A stretch of DNA of 64,000 nt from Paenibacillus sp. FSL W8-0186. Its GTDB lineage: Bacteria; Bacillota; Bacilli; Paenibacillales; Paenibacillaceae. Shown here in pieces: positions 10,088 through 17,977 of this stretch; positions within the stretch are counted from its first letter, which is position 1, and the number at the start of each line of letters is the position of its first letter. Position numbers and translations under genes: made by a program. The DNA lies in NCBI RefSeq assembly GCF_037969765.1, contig NZ_CP150207.1:2652001-2716000 (forward strand), in the 5' to 3' direction. Below the pieces are notes generated by a model that saw nothing but the letters and a program-made list of their open reading frames with translations, was not told where the DNA came from and did no database searches.

Positions 10088-10235
10088 ATCGATGCACTCC
10101 CTGGCAATGTGATATATGTTATACAAATGATGTTATACGAGTATGCATTGGACTGGTTTCGCAAGTACCGAAAGATAGGACTATAGTCTTTTTAAACTGT
10201 TGTGAAAACCTCGAAGCAGACGAAATGGGCGCGGC

Positions 10236-10264
10236 TTGACACGAAATAGCAAAAGACCTATTCT
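10236..10264 (+). promoter_or_regulatory. Sigma-A type promoter for the Lgt-like/TlpA operon
   Basis: Perfect -35 TTGACA (10236-10241), 17-base spacer and -10 TATTCT (10259-10264). The next stretch is the G-tract palindrome listed separately, so the predicted start of transcription falls inside that operator. Confidence 0.75.
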
Positions 10265-10270
10265 TTTTGT

Positions 10271-10286
10271 ATACCCCGAGGGGTAT
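10271..10286. promoter_or_regulatory. CsoR/CstR-type G-tract operator
   Basis: The perfect inverted repeat ATACCCC-GA-GGGGTAT lies just after the -10 box. This shape, TACCC and GGGTA around a short centre, is known for the CsoR/CstR/RcnR family, which senses Cu(I), persulfide or nickel/cobalt. The position fits repression. Which member binds is not determined, and no regulator gene of this family is in the window. Confidence 0.65.
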
Positions 10287-10349
10287 TTCGGAAAGATTCT
10301 TGGATAGAGCGGAGGGAATACAATCGGAACAATAACGTTTGGGCCGCTA

Positions 10350-11006
10350 ATGTTAAGAGCGGATTTGCTCATGTTTTTGCTGTCGGCCGTCATCGGTTAC
10401 AGCGTTCTAAGCATCCGGCTGCGTCATCGGGAAGAGGGCCGCTGGATCAAGGATTCTTACGTCACTGCTCTGGGAATCGGATTTTTCTTATGGAAATTCA
10501 GCATGCTGATTTTTGATCCGCTAGAAGCGCTTGCGAATCCCCTGTCGCTGCTGTACTTCTCGGGAGGTCAAAGGGGCTTATGGCTTGGGGCGCTCGGAGG
10601 GATGGCCTATCTTGCTTACAAGGGCTATAGAAATCGGCCGCTGGTTCAACTTCTTATTAAATCATCAGTTTTGGCATTTGCCGCCGTACAGGCTGCCAGG
10701 TTCACGATGTTCTTTCTGTGGGAAGACTCGTTAGGCTGGAAGCTGCCGCTTTGCGCGCTTCTATCTCTAGTCCTGTCGATTGCAGCCTGGTTGAAATTCG
10801 ATTTACCGCTAAGCTCCTTCGTGCCGCTCGTTTTGTGGTATAGCATAGGCTCTGCCGTTTTTCCCTTTCTGGACGGAAATCGCCATATCGTGTTGGCCGG
10901 TTTTTCACTGGAGCAGCTTTTATTCATTCTCTTGGCAGTGGCGATGCTCGTCTTGGATTCAATAGGGAATCGCCGGAATCGCCACGATAAATCCAAACGA
11001 TTATGA
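10350..11006 (+). CDS. Lgt-like integral membrane protein
   Basis: A protein of at least 218 residues with about seven hydrophobic segments. The start FGPLMLRADLL and the segment SGGQRGLWLGALGG recall prolipoprotein diacylglyceryl transferase (Lgt), but the canonical Lgt arginine/histidine motifs are not evident, so it is a divergent relative. The reading frame stays open upstream of ATG 10350. The only good ribosome binding site, GGAGGG at 10311-10316, is 33 bases away, so translation may start at a rare ATC or ATA codon (10323-10334). It precedes a membrane-anchored thioredoxin by 28 bases, so it may act in thiol, copper or sulfur handling (inference). Confidence 0.7.
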   Translation: MLRADLLMFLLSAVIGYSVLSIRLRHREEGRWIKDSYVTALGIGFFLWKFSMLIFDPLEALANPLSLLYFSGGQRGLWLGALGGMAYLAYKGYRNRPLVQLLIKSSVLAFAAVQAARFTMFFLWEDSLGWKLPLCALLSLVLSIAAWLKFDLPLSSFVPLVLWYSIGSAVFPFLDGNRHIVLAGFSLEQLLFILLAVAMLVLDSIGNRRNRHDKSKRL

Positions 11007-11034
11007 CCGAAGTCAAAGGAGGCAGTGAAATCAA

Positions 11035-11601
11035 ATGAGAAAAAACTGGATCGCCATCATCGTGCTTCTGGGCTTGATCGGTTGGGGTGTGTATGATTAC
11101 ATGACTAAAGCAGATGTCAACCCGATAACGGCTGGGGAGTCAGCCACAGAGGATGATTCCGTTCCAATCGGCTTGAAGGTCGGCAACCGTGCACCGGATT
11201 TCACCTTGTACAATCTGGATGGAAACGAGGTGAAGCTAAGCGATTATCGCGGCAAGACGGTACTGCTTAATTTCTGGGCTAGCTGGTGTCCGCCATGCCG
11301 GCTGGAGATGCCTCATATGGAGAAGTTTTACGCGAAATATGCGGATAAGGATGCGGTTGTGCTGGCGGTCAATATGACTCACTTGGAAGAAGGCAAGGAA
11401 CATGTGAAGTCTTTCCTCAAAGATCTCGGCTTGACGTTTCCACATGCGCTCGATGAGACGGGGCGGATCACCGACCAGTATCAGGTCATTGCCTATCCAA
11501 CGACCTATGTGCTCAATGCCAAAGGCGTAATCACCCAGAGATTTCAGGGAGCGATCGATTACAATATCATGAAGGAAGCATATTCGAAGGCGGTGAAATA
11601 G
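11035..11601 (+). CDS. ResA/TlpA-like membrane-anchored thiol-disulfide oxidoreductase
   Basis: A 188-residue protein with one N-terminal membrane anchor (residues 5-22) and a thioredoxin-fold domain facing outward. The redox motif is WCPPC, with Cys85 and Cys88. VGNRAPDFTLYNLDGNEVKLSDYRGK and YPTTYVLNAKG are typical of the ResA/TlpA group, including the cis-proline near PTT. ResA itself reduces apocytochrome c, but no cytochrome maturation genes are nearby. Its operon with the Lgt-like protein behind a CsoR/CstR-type operator suggests a thiol-stress or copper-related role (inference). Confidence 0.9.
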   Translation: MRKNWIAIIVLLGLIGWGVYDYMTKADVNPITAGESATEDDSVPIGLKVGNRAPDFTLYNLDGNEVKLSDYRGKTVLLNFWASWCPPCRLEMPHMEKFYAKYADKDAVVLAVNMTHLEEGKEHVKSFLKDLGLTFPHALDETGRITDQYQVIAYPTTYVLNAKGVITQRFQGAIDYNIMKEAYSKAVK

Positions 11602-11630
11602 CCGCTGAAGGAAGGATTAGGAGGGAAATA

Positions 11631-12107
11631 ATGCGTAATCACGATAATGACTCTGCGGTTCTGTCTCCTCACTTATATTCGCTGCTAAACGGGACAGATT
11701 TGCCGGATAAACAGCATGTGGCATTTATGCTGCTCACCGTTACAGAGCAAAATTGGCCGCATACGGCAATGATCAGCGCAGGCGAAATCGTCGCTTTAAA
11801 TCCGTCCACACTTAGGCTCGGTTTATGGGAAAATACGGTCACGACGCGCAATATGACCCGCACAGGACAAGCGATGCTAGTCGTGATTTCGGGCCAGGCC
11901 GCATGTTATATCCGGTTATCGCTAATGAGACTGCCTGATCTTGCCAAGGCCAAGCATCCGCGAACCCGCTTTGAAGCTAAAGTCGCGGAATGCCGGGAGG
12001 ACATTGCGCAATATGCCGACATTATTTCCGGCGTGCAAATTCGGCTGAAGGAGCCGGAGACAGTACTGCAGCGTTGGGAGGAGACGATTGAGGAGCTGAA
12101 ATCTTGA
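11631..12107 (+). CDS. Pyridoxamine-5'-phosphate oxidase-like split-barrel protein
   Basis: A 158-residue protein whose pattern (LLTVTEQNWPHTAMISAGEI, LRLGLWENTVTTRNM, QAMLVVISGQAACYIRL) matches FMN-binding split-barrel proteins of the PNPOx-like family. These bind flavin or heme; the exact reaction cannot be told. It follows the thioredoxin gene by 29 bases with its own TAGGAGGG site and ends the operon before a terminator. Confidence 0.7.
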   Translation: MRNHDNDSAVLSPHLYSLLNGTDLPDKQHVAFMLLTVTEQNWPHTAMISAGEIVALNPSTLRLGLWENTVTTRNMTRTGQAMLVVISGQAACYIRLSLMRLPDLAKAKHPRTRFEAKVAECREDIAQYADIISGVQIRLKEPETVLQRWEETIEELKS

Positions 12108-12145
12108 ACATGGTTCATTTATAATTGTTTGACAGTTCTAAGGGG

Positions 12146-12172
12146 CCACTTCGGGAAGAAGTGGTTTTTTTC
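12146..12172 (+). terminator. Rho-independent terminator
   Basis: Stem CCACTTC/GAAGTGG with a GGGAA loop, followed by a run of seven Ts. Confidence 0.9.
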
Positions 12173-12390
12173 GTGATCTGAGTACTTCGATTCATTCTCT
12201 TAACCTATCAAAAGTTGGTAAAATACAATTAAACTTCCAGAATAATAGCTCTCTGGTCGTGGTAAGCCCATACCCTGTTTCTTGGAGGTGGTCAAGGAGC
12301 GTAATGAGGCATGATCCTGCTTTAGATCGCTAAAAGAGTACCGGCCATCATGAATTTCTCGAATGTCTTGTTCATCAAGTACAGTCATAC
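12173..12390. other. Intergenic region, no gene recognised
   Basis: About 220 bases before the first secreted paralogue. It holds a possible extended -10 (TGGTAAAAT near 12216) without a convincing -35. A 62-codon minus-strand frame here has no ribosome binding site and no recognisable sequence. Confidence 0.4.
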
Positions 12391-12413
12391 ATTCTTAAAT
12401 CCTGGAGGAGAGA

Positions 12414-13733
12414 ATGATGAAAAGAACAAATGTACTGTGGAACCAAAGGATATTCACCTTGATCTTAACTATGACGATCGTATGGACTTTGCCGGCAGCA
12501 CAAGCTGCGGCTGCTGAAGCGACGGGGACTCTGGAATGGGAACGCGCATTGGGAGCAAATCTGAAATTGCTGGATGTGTCCGAATATGGGAATGGGTATT
12601 CGGTGGTCGGCTTGAACAAGAGTACTAATTTCGTGTATATGGCGAAGCTTCATGCTGACGGAACGGTTTATTGGGAAGAGGAGCTGCCGCTGATTGCCGC
12701 AAACGGCAAGCGTGCTGTACCCGAGGCGGCAGGTACAACGAAGGACGGAGGCTATATTGTAGGGGCCACCGTAAGTGGTATTCATTATCGGTATAGCGAT
12801 TATTATGCGGCCAAGCTTAACGCTGAAGGCAGGATAGAATGGACTAATGAATACTTATCCGGGTCTCATGCTTCCTTTAATTACATTCATCAGGCTGAAG
12901 ATGGAGGGTATTTATATCTGAATAATACGGAGGTGTATCTGGCCGATTATTCCAAGACTTCCGCAGGGAAAATGGATGCTGATGGTAATGTACAAATAGA
13001 GAAGACCCTTGCAAGCGGAAGATTCACTTCACCATATGCTCGGCAGATCCTTGAATTAAAGGATGGCAGTTACCTGGTTGTCGGAGGCAAGGATCAAATT
13101 TTATATACATGGAGATTGGCTGAAGATTTTAGCATTGCTGATGAACAGGAATATACGGAGCTCTCTACGGGAAAAGCCGCAGCTACTGCTGATGGAGGCT
13201 ACACGCTGGCCGGAGTAACGCAGCAGGGCTATGTCAGGTTGTACGAAAACAGCGGCCATCAAGAGAGCAATGTCGTCCAACTTAATTTGACGGGGCAAGT
13301 CCGCTCCCTCTATGAGACGGCGGGCGGAGGTTATATATTGGGAACTTCCCAAGGCGTATATCAGACAGATTCAGATGGGAATATATTGCAGGTTTATGAG
13401 GTCAGCGGCCTGGATAAGGCCATTCCGACTTCAGACGGCAACGCCGTCGTTCTCGTGGAGGGAAGAATCATCAAGCTCGGCAGCGTCCAGTCATTACAGC
13501 TGGACTCCAGCGAGTATAGCGTGAACATCGGGCAGCCGATCGATGTAATCGTGACTTATTTCGAAGGAGCTGCGCCGCTTAATGTTACCAAGGAGAGTTC
13601 GTTCCGCACCAGCGATCCATCGATTGCATATGTGGATGAGGAAGGAAACCTTATTGGGGTGAAGCGGGGGCGGACAATGTTGACGGTGACCTACAATGGA
13701 CTTGAAGCCAAGGCGATTGTTGATGTGTATTAA
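12414..13733 (+). CDS. Secreted DGGY-repeat protein with one Big_2 domain (paralogue 1)
   Basis: A 439-residue protein with a signal peptide (positively charged start, hydrophobic core, cleavage near AQAAAAEA). The middle holds repeated blade-like units with DGGYhhhG motifs (KDGGYIVGAT, EDGGYLYLN, ADGGYTLAG, GGGYILGTS) and aromatic EW-type strands, suggesting a beta-propeller. The last 80 residues are a bacterial Ig-like group 2 domain (YSVNIGQPIDVIV to LEAKAIVDVY). There is no LPXTG or SLH anchor. GGAGGAG precedes tandem ATG codons at 12414 and 12417. It is first of a tandem set of three related genes; the function is unknown. Confidence 0.85.
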   Translation: MMKRTNVLWNQRIFTLILTMTIVWTLPAAQAAAAEATGTLEWERALGANLKLLDVSEYGNGYSVVGLNKSTNFVYMAKLHADGTVYWEEELPLIAANGKRAVPEAAGTTKDGGYIVGATVSGIHYRYSDYYAAKLNAEGRIEWTNEYLSGSHASFNYIHQAEDGGYLYLNNTEVYLADYSKTSAGKMDADGNVQIEKTLASGRFTSPYARQILELKDGSYLVVGGKDQILYTWRLAEDFSIADEQEYTELSTGKAAATADGGYTLAGVTQQGYVRLYENSGHQESNVVQLNLTGQVRSLYETAGGGYILGTSQGVYQTDSDGNILQVYEVSGLDKAIPTSDGNAVVLVEGRIIKLGSVQSLQLDSSEYSVNIGQPIDVIVTYFEGAAPLNVTKESSFRTSDPSIAYVDEEGNLIGVKRGRTMLTVTYNGLEAKAIVDVY

Positions 13734-13775
13734 TAGTGCCAGAGCCAGGAATGTGTTAAAGAATGGAGGAATAAG

Positions 13776-14840
13776 ATGACATTTGCACTCCGGTTGAGAA
13801 AAGTGTACGGCTTGCTCATATTGGCTGCAATCCTTGTGGCAAGCTTCGCGTCTGAAACGGCAATGGCTGCAAGCGGGCACGAGCCAGTCCAGGAATGGGA
13901 GCTTGATTTTAGCGGCACCGGCATAAAGATATTCGAGATCTACGAGACGGATCAGGGTTACACGATCATTGGAACGAAAAATAAACAGCAAGCCTTTTTG
14001 GCCAGGTTGAACGCAGAAGGCAGCGTCATGTGGGAGAAAACGCTGGATCTCCGAACCAGCGATGGGAACCAAGTCGTTGTCACAGCTGCGGATTATACGC
14101 GCGACGGGGAATACCTGCTTGGCGGCACGGTCCCTGGATATGATTCCTATTATTATATAGCCCGGACGGATGCGGATGGGATTATCCTCTGGGAGAAGGA
14201 AGAGTTCAGCCGCGATTATGTCGAATTTAACGAGATTCGGGAGACATTCGATCAGGGAATTATTTATTCTTATAATTCGGGCCAGTCCACCGCCTATATG
14301 GTGAAGCTTGACGCCACAGGAGATTACCAGTGGAAAAATGAGCTTACCATGACGAAATACGACCCTAACGTGTCCATAGAATCCGTTCGTCCGGCGGCAG
14401 ATGGTGGCTATATTGCCGGGGCTTTCCGCAGCGGCAGTTATATGCTGTGGAAGCTGAGCGCCTCGGGTCAATCTGAATGGATCAACTATTATGGCGACGG
14501 GATCGGGTGGGCCGTACCTGCGCCAAATAACGGCTATGCCATCGTTAATTATGATCGCTGGCTCAATCAATCCGTTCTGATTATAGGCCAATTTAATGGG
14601 CAGCAGTTGACCAAGGAGCTCGGCATGAACGGCACAGCAAGGTCAATTGAGTCGGCGCTGGCCGGCGGTTATCTGATCGGCCTCTCCAATGCGGTTATTG
14701 CCTGCGATGCACAGGGGAACGTAAAGTGGAGCAAGCCGGCAAGCCTGTTGACAAAAGCGCTGCCGACGCATGACGGTGGAGCCGTATATATCGCCTCGTA
14801 TGAGAAGGTGGTAAAGCTTACGGGCAGTTCCGGACTCTAA
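13776..14840 (+). CDS. Secreted DGGY-repeat protein without Big_2 domain (paralogue 2)
   Basis: A 354-residue paralogue of the preceding gene, 42 bases downstream. It has a signal peptide (hydrophobic LLILAAILVASFASETAMAA) and the same repeat region (RDGEYLLGGT, ADGGYIAGAF, AGGYLIGLS, HDGGAVYIAS). It stops right after the propeller at VVKLTGSSGL, where paralogues 1 and 3 continue into Big_2 domains. No Big_2 remnant is visible in the 84 bases before the next gene, so this looks like a natural short form. It has an AATGGAGGA ribosome binding site. Confidence 0.82.
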   Translation: MTFALRLRKVYGLLILAAILVASFASETAMAASGHEPVQEWELDFSGTGIKIFEIYETDQGYTIIGTKNKQQAFLARLNAEGSVMWEKTLDLRTSDGNQVVVTAADYTRDGEYLLGGTVPGYDSYYYIARTDADGIILWEKEEFSRDYVEFNEIRETFDQGIIYSYNSGQSTAYMVKLDATGDYQWKNELTMTKYDPNVSIESVRPAADGGYIAGAFRSGSYMLWKLSASGQSEWINYYGDGIGWAVPAPNNGYAIVNYDRWLNQSVLIIGQFNGQQLTKELGMNGTARSIESALAGGYLIGLSNAVIACDAQGNVKWSKPASLLTKALPTHDGGAVYIASYEKVVKLTGSSGL

Positions 14841-14924
14841 CCGAACTTCGAACAACGATCAAACACGATACCTAGCAACAGCGAGAGCAGTCCCTATAAT
14901 TCTTATATCCCGGAGGAGAGAATT

Positions 14925-16406
14925 ATGAAGTACGCTTCAATGACTGATGTAAGCCGAAGAGTGGTTCTATGCCTGCTTGCTGCTGCGCTGATTTCCCTAT
15001 GGCCGTCCGCTTTGCATGCGGCGACTTCCTCTGACGAACCGCCGATCGTGGAGTGGAGCCATAAGTATAGCGGTTATACCAAGATTTTTCATCTGAATGA
15101 AACGGCAAGCGGATATGATTTGGCAGGGGTGGCTTTAAGGGACGCGGTGAATTTATCGAAGGTGGATCAATCCGGGCTGCTTCAGGGCAGCAGAACGTTT
15201 TACTTAACTGGAGATAACGGTAAACGCGTTACGATTACGTCGGCGGCCCCTACCCGGGACGGCGGGTTTATTCTAAGCGGAACCTATCCCGAATTTTATT
15301 ATTTCGACTGGATTCCTTATGTAGCCAAGGTTAATCCTTCCGGAGAAGTGGAATGGAGCAAGGATTTGGCCAGAGATGTGGGTTACGCCGAGCTGTATGA
15401 TATTCGGGAGAATCCCGATGGCAGCTTCATTTACGCTGCAGTGAATTCAGGTGAACCGATGATCCTCATTGCCGGCAAATGGAACGAGCACGGTCAGCCC
15501 GTTTGGGAAACGATGCTAAAGACCGGCAGCTTCGTTGAATTATGGAATATGGATACGTTATCGATCGAGCAGTCGCCGCAAGGCTATTATTCAGTGATAG
15601 GCTGTAATCGCGGAAAGCTGGACATTTGGAATTTAAACGGGGCGGGGGATGTGATTTGGACGAAAAGTTATGGCGGCGTCAAGCCTTCTGTTGGCATTCC
15701 TCTCAAGAATGGCGGATATGCTATCGCCTCTTCCGATTATTTTACGGATATGACATTAACCCTTACGGACGCGCTGGGTGAGACGCTGTGGACTCAAAAC
15801 TACGGGGTTCAGGGCAAGGTTCTATCCGTGGAGCAGTTCGATGATGGCGGATACTTGATCGGAACGGTAAAAGGAGTGGTAAAGACGGATGAGGGAGGCA
15901 GACTCGAGTGGGCAAAAACGGATGTGGACCGGGTAATCCGGGTTGCGGCTACCCGTGAAGGTGCCGTAATATTGCTTACAGAATACGGCAACATGATTAA
16001 GCTGTCTGCACCACCGCGATCCGAAAAAGTCAAATCCTTAGCCTTTGATTCGGATAGCTATAGCCTGAGCATCGGCCAAACGCTGGATACAGTGGTCACC
16101 GCTGTATACGGTCAGGGGGAGGTTCACAATGTCAGCGGGCAAGTCCGGTATTCTTCCGCAGACCCCGATATCGTTGCCATAGACTCCGATGGCAACATTA
16201 CAGGGTTGCGGCATGGCGTTACAACGATTAGCGCCGAGTTGTCCGGGGTGAAGACGAGTGCAGAAGTATATGTTTACGGCTCTGCACCGATAGACCGGCT
16301 GCAGCTGGATTCCGGAGAATACAGTCTGATCGTGGGCCAGACGCTGTATTTTGGCCGTAATCTACAATCGAGGCGGGCAGCACCGTATGACCGTTACCGG
16401 GGATAG
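14925..16406 (+). CDS. Secreted DGGY-repeat protein with Big_2 domains, frameshifted near the end (paralogue 3)
   Basis: The 493-residue frame has a signal peptide, the repeat region, one complete Big_2 domain (YSLSIGQTLDTVVTAVYG to KTSAEVYVYG) and the start of a second. The second is interrupted: after GEYSLIVGQTLY the frame reads into unrelated residues and stops at 16406. The missing part is present in the next frame (16351-16545). Removing one T from the TTTT run at 16349-16352 restores a 539-residue protein much like paralogue 4. It may be a real mutation or a sequencing error. Confidence 0.82.
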   Translation: MKYASMTDVSRRVVLCLLAAALISLWPSALHAATSSDEPPIVEWSHKYSGYTKIFHLNETASGYDLAGVALRDAVNLSKVDQSGLLQGSRTFYLTGDNGKRVTITSAAPTRDGGFILSGTYPEFYYFDWIPYVAKVNPSGEVEWSKDLARDVGYAELYDIRENPDGSFIYAAVNSGEPMILIAGKWNEHGQPVWETMLKTGSFVELWNMDTLSIEQSPQGYYSVIGCNRGKLDIWNLNGAGDVIWTKSYGGVKPSVGIPLKNGGYAIASSDYFTDMTLTLTDALGETLWTQNYGVQGKVLSVEQFDDGGYLIGTVKGVVKTDEGGRLEWAKTDVDRVIRVAATREGAVILLTEYGNMIKLSAPPRSEKVKSLAFDSDSYSLSIGQTLDTVVTAVYGQGEVHNVSGQVRYSSADPDIVAIDSDGNITGLRHGVTTISAELSGVKTSAEVYVYGSAPIDRLQLDSGEYSLIVGQTLYFGRNLQSRRAAPYDRYRG

Positions 16407-16545
16407 CGTTATCACGGTATCTGATTCAACGATTGCTGCTATAGATCCCGAGGGGAATATGACCGGCATAAGAGAGGGACGGACGAGCGTTACCGCTGCT
16501 TATGAGGGATTGGAAGCCATGGCGGACGTTGTGGTATACAAGTGA
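16351..16545 (+). pseudogene. Displaced 3' end of paralogue 3 (second Big_2 domain)
   Basis: In the +1 frame relative to the upstream gene, this stretch encodes AVIYNRGGQHRMTVTGDS through STIAAIDPEGNMTGIREGRT and ends EAMADVVVYK, which is the rest of a Big_2 domain. There is no ribosome binding site of its own. It should be read as the tail of the upstream gene, split off by a one-base insertion. Confidence 0.8.
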
Positions 16546-16548
16546 ATT

Positions 16549-16593
16549 AAGCCCATCGTTTGTTCGCGTTGGACAAACGATGGGCTTATTTTT
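16549..16593 (+). terminator. Strong terminator after paralogue 3
   Basis: A 15-bp perfect stem (AAGCCCATCGTTTGT and complement at 16573-16587) with a 9-base loop, then ATTTTTT. Confidence 0.92.
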
Positions 16594-16641
16594 TGCTGGG
16601 CGCAGATTTACTGCTTCATGGTGCAAATGCTGGAGCGTATT

Positions 16642-16809
16642 TTATTTACCGCTGGTTTTGTCGTCGTCGACGAAGGCCACGGGCTTGCCTACCCATTCAT
16701 CGGCTTGCGGCTCAATGTCAACGCCGCTTTCAATTTTTTTCTTCTCGGCCAAGGAATCGCCTTTCTCGTCAAGCTTGTTGCGGATTTGATCCTCAGATTG
16801 GTGATCCAT
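16642..16809 (-). CDS. Small acidic hydrophilic protein of 55 residues
   Basis: A short minus-strand frame with a GGAGG site 8 bases before its ATG. The product starts MDHQSEDQIRNKLDEKG and ends FVDDDKTSGK. It is rich in D, E and K, has no cysteine or membrane segment, and is probably largely disordered. Codon use and the good ribosome binding site support a real gene. I do not know the function; its composition recalls small stress or spore-associated proteins, which is only an impression. Confidence 0.6.
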   Translation of the reverse strand: MDHQSEDQIRNKLDEKGDSLAEKKKIESGVDIEPQADEWVGKPVAFVDDDKTSGK

Positions 16810-16876
16810 TATGGTAGCCTCCTTCTTTTCGGCATAATTGATGCTGTCCCTATTTATAGTTACCCTTAACCGGGCA

Positions 16877-17809
16877 TTACAAACATGATCCGTAAGAAGA
16901 GCGCAGCGAATCGATAAGGAGCTCCATGAACTGTTTAGCCCCGACGGATAAAGACATATCTCGCCGTGTCGCTACAGAAATAGAGCGCAAGGGGATCGGC
17001 TCGGCGATTTGCAGCTCGAACAGCGTCTCGTCGCGCAGCTCCTCGGCAGCAAAGGCGCGGGCGACGAAGGCAGCTCCATAACCGCGCTTGGCGAACTCGA
17101 TCAGCATATCCAGGCTCCCAAGCTCGATGTCGACCTGAGCTTCGATCCCGTAATCATGCAGCCATTTCTCCACGAAATGCCGCGTGCTGCTGTCTTTGGA
17201 GAACAAGAGCAGGGGAATTTGGTTTAGCCCGCTGGCGGTCATCTTCTGTCCGGCGAAATGGCGGTAGGCAGGTCCGACGACGAAAACATGCTGTTGTGAA
17301 ATAAGATGGCTGGAGACCAGCCTATCATCGCTGAGCGGCAAGTGAACTAGTCCGATATCGATGTGACCATCAAGAAGCTGGCTTTGAATGTCGCTGCTCT
17401 TTCCTTGGGATAAACGAATTCGGACATCCGGATACCGGCTGTGATACTCATCCAATGCCGGCAGGAGAAGATGTTTGATCATCGGTCCGCTGGCGCCGAC
17501 GCGAAGCTCGCCGCTTGATAAATTTTTAAGGTTGGCAATTTTCTCTTCCCCTGCTTTGAGCAGCGCGAAGGATTGCTCGACATACTCAAGCAAGGCGCTG
17601 CCTTCCGGTGTCAGCTGTACGCCTTTGGAGAGCCGGTCAAACAATTTGACTTCGAGGCGTGATTCCAGCTGCTTGATGGCGTAACTGACCGAAGGCTGCG
17701 TAATATGCAGCTGCTGGGCAGCTTTGGTCAAGTTGCCGAGGCGTGCGGTATGCAGGAAAATGCGATACAGCTCGATGTTGACTTGATTCATGGAAGCCAT
17801 TGGATCCAT
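16877..17809 (-). CDS. LysR-family regulator, divergent to chorismate synthase
   Basis: A 310-residue LysR protein. The winged-helix DNA-binding part is residues 10-70 (FLHTARLGNLTKAAQQLHITQPSVSYAIKQLE) and an effector-binding domain follows. The frame stays open far upstream through aroC on the opposite strand, but that is a shadow: ATG 17809 has AAGGTGA 7 bases upstream and gives the usual family length. It is divergent from aroC with an inverted repeat between them, so it probably controls aroC and itself. The effector is unknown. Confidence 0.85.
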   Translation of the reverse strand: MDPMASMNQVNIELYRIFLHTARLGNLTKAAQQLHITQPSVSYAIKQLESRLEVKLFDRLSKGVQLTPEGSALLEYVEQSFALLKAGEEKIANLKNLSSGELRVGASGPMIKHLLLPALDEYHSRYPDVRIRLSQGKSSDIQSQLLDGHIDIGLVHLPLSDDRLVSSHLISQQHVFVVGPAYRHFAGQKMTASGLNQIPLLLFSKDSSTRHFVEKWLHDYGIEAQVDIELGSLDMLIEFAKRGYGAAFVARAFAAEELRDETLFELQIAEPIPLRSISVATRRDMSLSVGAKQFMELLIDSLRSSYGSCL

Positions 17810-17861
17810 TTGCGCTTCACCTTCTAGATCTATTTTGTTCATACCGTTCAAATTATTGAGA

Positions 17862-17878
17862 CATAGATAGAGTCTATG
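17862..17878. promoter_or_regulatory. Likely LysR operator between lysR and aroC
   Basis: Perfect inverted repeat CATAGA-N5-TCTATG containing a T-N11-A pattern, midway in the divergent intergenic region. This is the usual place for a LysR recognition site. Confidence 0.55.
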
Positions 17879-17977
17879 CCAAAGGATTAGTTTTTGAATT
17901 TCATTTATATCAATGAACAAATTATAATGAGAGGTATAATAAGATGTCAACATTGAGCGAATGAGGGAGAGATCGAT

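Noticed and set aside
10179..10188. Ten-base palindrome GACTATAGTC upstream of the unknown membrane protein gene
   Set aside because: Too short and without a partner site or promoter placement that would support an operator.
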